Source of the DNA: a virus
Virus record (IMG/VR): IMGVR_UViG_3300048831_000054
Coordinates: 1 to 62,151 of that record
Length of the DNA: 62,151 nt
Strand: one strand, 5' to 3'
The notes under the pieces: generated by a model
Seen by the model: the letters and a program-made list of their open reading frames with translations, nothing else
The model's database searches: none
What the model was told of the DNA's origin: nothing
Program-made: the position numbers and the translations under genes
In this document: positions 55,785 to 62,151 of the stretch, one piece after another
Position numbering within the stretch: position 1 is the stretch's first letter
Layout of the letters: every line of letters begins with the position of its first letter

Positions 55785-57557
55785 TCAGGTCAAGGCCTCC
55801 TCTACCTCATCTATCTGCGCATCATGGTCAACGATGCTTGAGAAACCGTTCTGCTTGCGAACGATGATCTGCCTGTCAAACCGTCCAATGGCCTCAGGCC
55901 GGTGGGAGATGATCCACAGCCCCAGCCCGTCGTCACGTGTCTTCTGCTTCAGCAGCTTGAACACCGCCTCAACTCCAGCGCCGTCCAGCGACGCGTCAAT
56001 CTCGTCAATGAACAGGCAGTTCACCTTGCTGTGCAGGTGGTGCAACACGTCCCTGAAGGCCAGCGAGAGCGAGAGGTTGACGCGCTTCTTCTCACCGCTG
56101 GATAGGTTGCCGAAGTCCAGCTCACGCCCAAACTCAGACACTGTGCAGCTCATGTCGTCGTCAAACTTCACCACGTGCGGCAGGCCTAGCTGCTTGGTGT
56201 AGTGAATTAGTCGCGCGTTCAGGAACGGGATGGTGCGGTTGATGATGCGGCGGCGGATGAAGGAGTTCTTGTCGGTCAGCAGCTTCAGCAGGAACTGCTG
56301 GTGCTCCTGCTCCTTCTTCAGCTCGTCAAGCACGTCGTACGTCACCTTCTTTACCGCGTGCTGCTTGAGCGCCTCATACGCCTCAACGTGCGGGTTGGTA
56401 GCGTTCACCGTCTCGTCGATGCGCTGCTGCGCGGTGAGGGCGCTGGTCTCGGCGCGGACGGCGTCGGCCAGTGACTTGAACTTCATGAGCTCTCGCGCAC
56501 CTGCCAGCTGGCCCTCGACGTCCGCCAGTTCAGTCTCAAACTGATCAATGACCGTCTCAAGCTCCTTCAGCCGTGTCTTACGCTTATCTAGGAACGTCTG
56601 CTTCTCCACCAGCCTGTCAGCCGCGCCTTCATACTGCTGCAGGCAGTAGGGGCACTTGTCCTCTGTCAGGTGCTTCAGCTCCGTCTCGACCTTCTTGATG
56701 TCGGCGGTAACGCTCGAGCGGTCCTTCCTGGCGATGCTGAGGTGCGAGGTGACGCTGACCTGCCTGGTAGACAGCTGCTCCACTAGCGCGTGTAGCTCCC
56801 TCTCGGTGGCCATGTCGCAGTCGCTCAGCAGCTCAAGCTCCCCCTCAAGATTCTTGAGGTAGCTCACGCGGTCATCTTCCCAGCGCTTGACCCTCGCCTC
56901 AGCGTCGGTCAGCTGCTTGTTGTAGAGCGCGACAGCGGCCTCCTGCTCCTTGATGATTGCCTCTTGCACGCTGATGGAACCTTCCGTCCCCTTGATGATC
57001 TCCTTCAGCTTGACGGCCTTCTCTGTCAGCAGCGTGATGTTAAACAGCTCCTCAATGAGCTGGCGCTGCGGGTGAACCGGCAGCAGCAGGAACGGGGTGG
57101 AGTTGCCCGAGAAGATGATGATCTTGGTGAAGAGGTCGTACGACAGGCCGATGATCTCCTCAACGAACCGGTCATTCTCACTGACGCTGTCGAGCGTCAC
57201 GTCCTGGTTGTTGCAGAAGATCTGGATGTTGGTCTGCTCACCGCGGCAGCGGTAGATCTCGTACTCGTCCTCACCCTTGGTAAAGGTGAGTCGCACCTCC
57301 ATCAGCGTGCTGCGCGCCCCGTTCGTGGAGTTGATGAGGCGCTGCAGACCGATGTTGTCAAACGGCTTGTTGTAGATGGCGTAGCAGATGGCGTTGATGA
57401 TGGTGGTCTTCCCAGCCCCGTTGTTGCTGCTGGCGTCAACGTTCTCACCCTGGATGAGGGTGCTGCCGTAGTTGCCTAGGTCAACCTCAGTCAGCTGGTT
57501 GCCGAAGCTGAGAAAGTTGCGCAGCTGCAGCGCCTTGAAGGTGATGGGAATGCTCAT
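55785..57557 (-). CDS. 46: gp46-like SMC-type recombination endonuclease subunit
   Basis: Rad50-like ATPase that with gp47 resects DNA ends. 590 aa (T4 560). Walker A NNGAGKTT near residue 47, long coiled coil, zinc hook CPYC at the middle, C-terminal signature NLSSGEKKR, and Walker B CLFIDEID. ATG at 57557 with AAGG upstream. Paired with gene 47 nearby. Confidence 0.95.
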   Translation of the reverse strand: MSIPITFKALQLRNFLSFGNQLTEVDLGNYGSTLIQGENVDASSNNGAGKTTIINAICYAIYNKPFDNIGLQRLINSTNGARSTLMEVRLTFTKGEDEYEIYRCRGEQTNIQIFCNNQDVTLDSVSENDRFVEEIIGLSYDLFTKIIIFSGNSTPFLLLPVHPQRQLIEELFNITLLTEKAVKLKEIIKGTEGSISVQEAIIKEQEAAVALYNKQLTDAEARVKRWEDDRVSYLKNLEGELELLSDCDMATERELHALVEQLSTRQVSVTSHLSIARKDRSSVTADIKKVETELKHLTEDKCPYCLQQYEGAADRLVEKQTFLDKRKTRLKELETVIDQFETELADVEGQLAGARELMKFKSLADAVRAETSALTAQQRIDETVNATNPHVEAYEALKQHAVKKVTYDVLDELKKEQEHQQFLLKLLTDKNSFIRRRIINRTIPFLNARLIHYTKQLGLPHVVKFDDDMSCTVSEFGRELDFGNLSSGEKKRVNLSLSLAFRDVLHHLHSKVNCLFIDEIDASLDGAGVEAVFKLLKQKTRDDGLGLWIISHRPEAIGRFDRQIIVRKQNGFSSIVDHDAQIDEVEEALT

Positions 57558-57564
57558 CTTGGCC

Positions 57565-57795
57565 TTATTCCGTGACGGCGAACGTCCTGACGAAGGCCTC
57601 TTCCTCGGCAGACAGCGGGCCAAAGCTGCCGCCGACCACCTTCAGCAGCCAGCCCTCGGTCTCCTCCCTGCTGATCTTGCCAAGGAAGTCGTTGATGCGC
57701 TCCTGCGTGATGATGCACTCGCTGCCATTGGCAGCGAACACCAGCTCCTGCTTGCCGGTCTCTGGTCCTACTCGCTTCTGACATGTCAGTCTCAT
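57565..57795 (-). CDS. Small hypothetical protein between genes 46 and 47
   Basis: 76 aa, beginning MRLTCQKRVGPETG; T4 also has small open frames between 46 and 47. ATG with AAGGAG upstream. Helical C-terminus. Unknown function. Confidence 0.6.
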   Translation of the reverse strand: MRLTCQKRVGPETGKQELVFAANGSECIITQERINDFLGKISREETEGWLLKVVGGSFGPLSAEEEAFVRTFAVTE

Positions 57796-57805
57796 TTGCT
57801 TCTCC

Positions 57806-58852
57806 TTACAGGCGGTGGTAGATGTTGATGAGGCGCTCAGGGTCTATCGTGCTGGTGCCGGTAACGCCGGTCTGCAGCAGCTTCACGACGGCGTCATTGA
57901 GAGAGCTGAGCTCGAAGCTCTCAATGCTGTCATCGCCGGCGATGGCCTCCTGCCGTTCGAACAGGTTCTCCTCAAGGGCGAACTCACGCAGTCCAAGGCT
58001 GGTCACCATCTCCTCTCGCAGGGCCTGCGCCTCCGAGTAGAGGATCTCGGTGTCGATCGTGCACCGCACCCGGCACTTCGGTGGAAAATCGGTGTGGCCC
58101 TCAAGGACCTTTGACAGCCGGATCTTTCTGAAGGACGGTGCCTGGTCCCAGTTCAGGAACCAGACGGACTCATCGGCGGTGTTCAAGAAGCAGCACCCCC
58201 GCTCATCATCGCCCGCATCACCGTAGTCCATCGGAAACGTGTTACCTATGTAGATGACGTTGTCACGCACCTGTCGCTTGTGAAAGTGCCCTGAGAAGAT
58301 GTACTTTGGGTCCTTGAAGAGCGTGTGCTCGGGACCATGCTCCATGACCCGGTCTGACCCGGTCACCAGAAAGTTCCTGAACTCAAAGTGGCCCAGCCAG
58401 TATTTAACCTTTCCGAACTTGACCAGCTCTGGGTACTCACCCTTGAACATGAATGGGCAGAGCAGCAGGTCCTCGAAGACCTCAGGTTCATTGATGAGCC
58501 GGACGTTCGGCAGGTCCTCAAAGACGCGCGTGGAGAAGATCTTGCGGTTCTCACGGTGGTAGAGGTCGTGGTTGCCAATCACGATGAAGATCGGCAGCCC
58601 AAGTGAGTTCAGCTCCTTCAGTGCCTCGTGCGCGTACGTGAGCGTCAGCACGTTGACGGCGTTGCGGTTCTCGAACCAGTCACCCAGGAAGGCAACGTGC
58701 GTCACGCCACCCTCCCTCTTCACCTGCTGGCAGAACCACTTGACGAAGTCGAGGCAGTCCTGGTTGTGCTGGATGGAGTTGCTGCGCTTGCCAAAGTGGA
58801 TGTCAGTGAACATCGCCACTTTCTTGGCGGCGAACTTCTTCGGTGCCGCCAT
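57806..58852 (-). CDS. 47: gp47-like Mre11-type nuclease subunit
   Basis: 348 aa metallophosphoesterase: MFTDIHFG (Asp, His), VAFLGDWFENR, VIGNHDLY and a later FSGHFHKRQ supply the Mre11 metal ligands. T4 gp47 is 339 aa. Partner of gp46. Starts directly after the gp55 stop. Confidence 0.95.
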   Translation of the reverse strand: MAAPKKFAAKKVAMFTDIHFGKRSNSIQHNQDCLDFVKWFCQQVKREGGVTHVAFLGDWFENRNAVNVLTLTYAHEALKELNSLGLPIFIVIGNHDLYHRENRKIFSTRVFEDLPNVRLINEPEVFEDLLLCPFMFKGEYPELVKFGKVKYWLGHFEFRNFLVTGSDRVMEHGPEHTLFKDPKYIFSGHFHKRQVRDNVIYIGNTFPMDYGDAGDDERGCCFLNTADESVWFLNWDQAPSFRKIRLSKVLEGHTDFPPKCRVRCTIDTEILYSEAQALREEMVTSLGLREFALEENLFERQEAIAGDDSIESFELSSLNDAVVKLLQTGVTGTSTIDPERLINIYHRL

Positions 58853-59587
58853 TTACTTCTTGGCCTTCTTCGTCTTCAGCAGCTTCTTCGTCTTCTTGAC
58901 GGCCGTCTTTGCCTTCTTTGCCACCTCCTTCGGAACTCTCGGCTTCTTCTCCTTGACGACGACCTGGCCGTCAACGATCTCCACCTGCGACTTCTTGTAG
59001 ATGGTCACCTTTCCTGGCAGCATGGACGCCGGCACCCGCCGCTTGGCGACGACCTTTGGCACGTAGGCGGCGGGGCTGATGTTCTCTGGTAGGATCTGCT
59101 CCTCATCCTCAGGCTCTGCGTGCTCCTTCTCCAGGTTCTCAGGAAGTGGCAGGTCATCAGACTCGATCGCCTCAAGCAGCCGCTCCTCCTTCTCCTTCTC
59201 AAGGAAGTTGAACGAGGGGTTCGCGCCGGCGTCGACCAGCAGCGAGTCACGGATGTTGCGGTGCTTCCGCTCGTCGTGCTTGTACTGCTGGAAGCAGTTG
59301 TGGATCGCGGTGGTGTAGTAGGCGAAAGGGTTGCTTGACTTGGCAGGGTCGAACTTCAAGGCGTTCTGGCACAGGTTGGCCATGGCGAGCGCCACCATGT
59401 CCTCCCGGTACGAGTAGCCGGAGAACCAGGACTTACGGGAGTACCGCTCGGCGATCAGCAGGAGCATCCTGGCGAGCCGGTCTGTCACTCGCCCGAGCTG
59501 CTTTGCCTCGAGAACTGCGGGAAGGAGCTGCGCGTTTGTTACGTAGTGGCCCTTCGTGCTGGTGGCCTTCTCTCTCTTTACCTTCAA
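58853..59587 (-). CDS. 55: Late-transcription sigma factor (gp55-like)
   Basis: Directs host RNA polymerase to TATAAATA late promoters. 244 aa (T4 185). The sigma-like core YREDMVALAMANLCQNALKF and NPFAYYTTAIHNCFQQYKHDERKHR is well kept. The C-terminal about 60 residues are Lys-rich and longer than in T4, where the end contacts the sliding clamp. Start TTG at 59587 with AGGAGA upstream. Expressed from an extended -10 promoter; target promoters abound in this window. Confidence 0.93.
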   Translation of the reverse strand: MKVKREKATSTKGHYVTNAQLLPAVLEAKQLGRVTDRLARMLLLIAERYSRKSWFSGYSYREDMVALAMANLCQNALKFDPAKSSNPFAYYTTAIHNCFQQYKHDERKHRNIRDSLLVDAGANPSFNFLEKEKEERLLEAIESDDLPLPENLEKEHAEPEDEEQILPENISPAAYVPKVVAKRRVPASMLPGKVTIYKKSQVEIVDGQVVVKEKKPRVPKEVAKKAKTAVKKTKKLLKTKKAKK

Positions 59588-59634
59588 AGTGTTGTCTCCT
59601 CGACGACGGTTGATCTTTCGCGTGGAGATGTTAC

Positions 59635-59643
59635 ATTATAACA
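59635..59643 (-). promoter_or_regulatory. Extended -10 promoter for gp55-47-46
   Basis: Minus-strand TGTTATAAT, perfect TGnTATAAT; predicted start near 59628, about 41 nt before the gp55 start. No clear -35. Confidence 0.6.
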
Positions 59644-59696
59644 CGCGAGGTGGTGCTGAAAAACGGAAGTGCGTTTTGGGAGAATCTTTTGCAGGA

Positions 59697-59702
59697 TAAA
59701 TA
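59697..59702 (+). promoter_or_regulatory. Plus-strand late promoter core
   Basis: GATAAATATCC; predicted start near 59708, 28 nt before the nucleotidyltransferase ATG. Confidence 0.65.
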
Positions 59703-59735
59703 TCCAAGCCTCACTACTGTCCATAGGGCGCCCGC

Positions 59736-60449
59736 ATGAACCTCGACGAGCAACTTGAACTTTCCGTCCTCCTCGAGGACGTTCCACCACCTGGAGACAA
59801 GCGGGTGGCCGTTGCCATTGGCCGCTTCAACCCACCGACCAAGGGCCACTACAAGCTGATTGACACCGTGAAGAAGTTCATCAGGGAGCGCAAGGACCTG
59901 AACCTGCAGGCCTCACCGGCGGTAGTGGTGATTGGTGGTGGTAAGTCCGATCAGGACAAGCAGCGCAACCCGCTCTCAGTGGACGAGCGTATTTACTACA
60001 TGCAGAACTCAGGAAATGCCAATGGCGTGACCTTCAGGTCAGCGAAGAACGCGTTCGAGGCCTTCGCGCAGCTGCGTACCTCCGGCCTTGAACCTATCGC
60101 CATCGCCGCCGGGTCCGACCGCGCGGAGGACTACCTGCGGATGCTGGACCAGTACTGGAAGGATGAGAAAGGCCGGCCAATCAAGCACTACAAGATTGAC
60201 CTGCCGCGCGCAGACAGCGCTGTCAAGGACAAGGGCGGTGACAAGGTGCAGCAGATGGATTCGATCCTCGCCGCCCTCAAGGACGGTGACGGCGTTGGGA
60301 TCGAGCACGTCTCAGGTTCGCTGGCCCGTCGCGCCGCCGAGCTGGGCTACTTTGAGGAGTTCGTGAAGATCACCGGCCTTGAGAAGAACGTGGCGGTCGC
60401 CAAGAGCCTGTACAAGAAGGTCCGCGCCGCCATTGGGAGCAAGGAATAA
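59736..60449 (+). CDS. Nucleotidyltransferase (NMN-adenylyltransferase-like), possibly packaged
   Basis: 237 aa. GRFNPPTKGH (29-38) is the class I nucleotidylyltransferase signature; NPLSVDERIYYM and AGSDRAEDYLRM fit the NMNAT/cytidylyltransferase fold. The first 15 residues (MNLDEQLELSVLLED) resemble an Alt-type targeting peptide with LLE|D. Located at the head of the late baseplate operon. Might make NAD+ for ADP-ribosylation or modify nucleotides; inferred. Confidence 0.72.
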   Translation: MNLDEQLELSVLLEDVPPPGDKRVAVAIGRFNPPTKGHYKLIDTVKKFIRERKDLNLQASPAVVVIGGGKSDQDKQRNPLSVDERIYYMQNSGNANGVTFRSAKNAFEAFAQLRTSGLEPIAIAAGSDRAEDYLRMLDQYWKDEKGRPIKHYKIDLPRADSAVKDKGGDKVQQMDSILAALKDGDGVGIEHVSGSLARRAAELGYFEEFVKITGLEKNVAVAKSLYKKVRAAIGSKE

Positions 60450-61630
60450 TGTCCCTGTTCTCCAGCCTCGGCCAGCTCGCCAGCTCCACGATTGGCAGCT
60501 CACTTGGCGGGGTAGTGTCGGCGGGCATCGGCTCGGTGACGCAGGCTGCGCAGGCCGGTCTCGCCGCGGCCGGCCAGATCTTCAGCGACGCCAACCCGTC
60601 CGTGACGCAGAAGAAGGCTGAGGCCATTGGCCAGCTTGGTTCATCGGGTCAGCTGCCGTCATTCAAGAAGGTGTCAGACGTCACCATTGAGACGAGCGAC
60701 GACCAGACAAACACACCGAGCGGCTTCAATCAGGTCCGGCTTGACCCGTTTGGTAAGCCGATCGTGCGCGTGCAGTCGCAGGCCAGGACAATGCCCACAA
60801 TGGGCAGCACGGAGTCTGACAACAAGACGCTTGACTTCATGGTGAGCCTGAGGGCCCAGACGGCGTCGGTTGACTCTGCGACCGGCGCGGTTGCCGTTCG
60901 CGCCCAGGTGCTCTTCACCGTCTCACCCACGATCTCTGAGCGTAGGTCGGCCGACTACGATCAGCTGCAGCTGCTTCACCACCCCGGGCAGATCCTCAAG
61001 TACAAGTGGACCAACACCCGCTCATGGACGATCAACGGCCGGCTGGTGTCAAGGAACGGCGAGGAGGCCGAGAGGAATCTCACCTACCTGAACTACATCC
61101 GCTCGTGGGTGATGCCGTTTACCGGTGAGGGAACGGCCGCCGCCAAGGAGACGAAGGCGTGGCTGGGTGCACCTCCGCCGGTCCTCGTGCTGTCTGCGTA
61201 TGGGGAAAAGATGGTCGGACCCGTGCCTGTGGTGCTGAAGGACTACAGCTGGGAATTCCCAAATGAGGTCGACTACATTGAGACGTCGGTTACCAAGGTC
61301 CCGTTCCCGACAATTATCACCGTGGCGCTGAACGTGGACGAGGCCTACTCACCGGCCGAGTACAGCGGGTTTGACTGGATCAAGTACCTCGAGGGCAACC
61401 TAGATGGCAGCGCCTTCAGGGCAGTGAGCGCGGCGCAGGTGAGAAAGAACAAGACGACGGCCGCGGAAACACCGGTGTCTGCCACGGCCGACAGCGGCCT
61501 GTCAGAGCTGAGTTCGGTTGATGACCTGATCAAGAACGCGAGCGCCGACTACAACCGATTCACAGATTCAATAAGCTCGGCGCCTACCGCGCTGGCATCA
61601 TGGGTTGATGGAGCCATCAGTGGCGGCTAA
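60449..61630 (+). CDS. 48: Baseplate tail-tube cap (gp48-like)
   Basis: 393 aa (T4 364). Hydrophobic Gly/Ala N-terminus, then tube-like domain with LNYIRSWVMPF and YGEKMVGPVPVVLKDYSWEFPNEVDYI. Starts the tail tube on the baseplate with gp54. Overlaps gp53 start. Confidence 0.78.
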   Translation: MSLFSSLGQLASSTIGSSLGGVVSAGIGSVTQAAQAGLAAAGQIFSDANPSVTQKKAEAIGQLGSSGQLPSFKKVSDVTIETSDDQTNTPSGFNQVRLDPFGKPIVRVQSQARTMPTMGSTESDNKTLDFMVSLRAQTASVDSATGAVAVRAQVLFTVSPTISERRSADYDQLQLLHHPGQILKYKWTNTRSWTINGRLVSRNGEEAERNLTYLNYIRSWVMPFTGEGTAAAKETKAWLGAPPPVLVLSAYGEKMVGPVPVVLKDYSWEFPNEVDYIETSVTKVPFPTIITVALNVDEAYSPAEYSGFDWIKYLEGNLDGSAFRAVSAAQVRKNKTTAAETPVSATADSGLSELSSVDDLIKNASADYNRFTDSISSAPTALASWVDGAISGG

Positions 61631-62003
61631 GAACAACCAGAACAGCCTGTTCGCGACTCAGTCCCGCTTCATCAAGGGCGGCACTGCTGAGACTGCCAAC
61701 AACCGGATCGAGTGGTGGGAGAGGACGATCTTCCAGCCTGACGTCACCGACGTGTTCTACGTGATCGAGGACATCTACGACCGTAGGCCTGACCAGATCG
61801 CCGCGGTCTTCTTCAATGACCCGCGCCTGTGGTGGTTCATCGCTCAGTTCAACAACATTCTTGACCCATTCAGCGAGATGGTCACTGGCACCGTGCTGCG
61901 CCTGCCCACCGCCGAGCGCGCCTCGCTCATGCTGACTGGTAAGCCTGGCGGCATTGCATCGAAGCGCGAGCTCACACCCACCATCTCAGCAGTAATCGTC
62001 TGA
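61620..62003 (+). CDS. 53: Baseplate wedge protein (gp53-like)
   Basis: 127 aa from GTG at 61620, chosen because GGAG lies 6 nt upstream within the end of gene 48. NNRIEWWERTIFQPDVTDVFYVIE and DPRLWWFIAQFNNILDPF match gp53 wedge proteins. ATG at 61608 is the alternative start. T4 gp53 is 196 aa and has a LysM-like end that is absent here. Confidence 0.85.
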   Translation: MAAKNNQNSLFATQSRFIKGGTAETANNRIEWWERTIFQPDVTDVFYVIEDIYDRRPDQIAAVFFNDPRLWWFIAQFNNILDPFSEMVTGTVLRLPTAERASLMLTGKPGGIASKRELTPTISAVIV

Positions 62004-62151
62004 TGTCTGACTTTGACAACGTTCTCGACTCTTACCGGTCGTACTCTTACCATCACCTGCTGCTCGTCGCCAACAACACGGAGAGCCTGCGAAAGCTAAC
62101 TGACAGCACAAATGGCAACGCGTCGTTTCTTGAGGCGGTGCAGAAGGCAGG
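62003..62151 (+). CDS. Partial virion/baseplate gene, cut by right edge
   Basis: ATG at 62003-62005 overlaps the gp53 stop (TGATG). About 50 codons are visible: MSDFDNVLDSYRSYSYHHLLLVANNT. Similar openings occur in large structural proteins of T4-like phages next to gp53. Function unknown. Confidence 0.6.
   Translation, partial: MSDFDNVLDSYRSYSYHHLLLVANNTESLRKLTDSTNGNASFLEAVQKA

Noticed and set aside
58394-58399. TAAATA on the minus strand inside gene 47
   Set aside because: Internal to coding sequence with no dependent gene start; treated as chance.
1-62151. tRNA genes, CRISPR arrays, insertion sequences, integrase or att sites
   Set aside because: I looked for cloverleaf-like, repeat-spacer and transposase patterns and saw none; a tRNAscan run would be needed to exclude tRNAs fully. 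No gap of more than 300 bases without a gene exists.

Overview
This window is a GC-rich segment of a large, strictly lytic, contractile-tailed bacteriophage of the T4 superfamily. By eye GC is roughly 55-60%, apart from two AT-rich homing endonuclease genes. It carries recognisable homologues of T4 UvsW, UvsX, UvsY, gp32, gp46, gp47, gp55, gp4, gp13-gp23, gp26, gp48 and gp53, usually in T4-like neighbourhoods. No host genes, integrase, tRNA or CRISPR array were seen. The host is not identifiable; base composition and the GH108 endolysin suggest a GC-rich Gram-negative bacterium. Both ends are cut inside genes: a class II ribonucleotide reductase on the left and a virion gene on the right.

Layout. 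1-11.3 kb (minus strand): nucleotide metabolism, endolysin and recombination-replication genes (nrdJ, endolysin, uvsW, uvsY, uvsX, 32, a P-loop kinase, an HD hydrolase, small unknowns). 11.3-13.3 kb: a glycosyltransferase and two unknowns. 13.3-35.4 kb: terminase, head completion, neck and tail genes (17, 16, 4, a gp54-like protein, 19, 18, 15, 14, 13). These are interleaved with an unusually large set of genes whose products begin with a short conserved peptide resembling the T4 capsid-targeting sequence. 35.4-41.5 kb: a glycan-metabolism island (epimerase, glycosyltransferase, methyltransferase, PLP aminotransferase, 2OG-Fe(II)-like oxygenase, GNAT). 41.5-50.6 kb: capsid, scaffold, core proteins, prohead protease, portal and tape measure. 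50.6-51.7 kb (plus): gp26-like and gp51-like genes. 51.7-55.8 kb: two homing endonucleases flanking a polymerase-like protein and a PD-(D/E)xK nuclease. 55.8-59.6 kb: gp46, gp47 and the late sigma factor gp55. 59.7 kb to the end (plus): nucleotidyltransferase, gp48, gp53 and a partial gene.

Control. About twenty intergenic or near-start copies of the T4 late promoter core (TAAATA, several as full TATAAATA) precede head, tail, lysis and homing genes. This fits the gp55 gene in the window. A second promoter class is a sigma70-type extended -10 (TGnTATAAT). At four genes the promoter core ends only 4-6 nt from the start codon, so those mRNAs may be leaderless. The endolysin leader can fold its ribosome binding site into a hairpin in read-through RNA but not in late RNA, as known for T4 gene e.

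Main idea for follow-up. At least eleven, perhaps fourteen or more, proteins appear built to be packaged in the head and cleaved by the gp21 protease. They include five related ADP-ribosyltransferase-like proteins, a zeta-toxin-like P-loop kinase, a 686-residue multidomain protein with repeated candidate cleavage sites, a small membrane protein, and perhaps an NMN-adenylyltransferase-like enzyme. This would be an ejected effector set larger than T4's Alt plus IPI-III. A second lead is a 447-residue protein with T7-RNA-polymerase-like motifs A, B and C.
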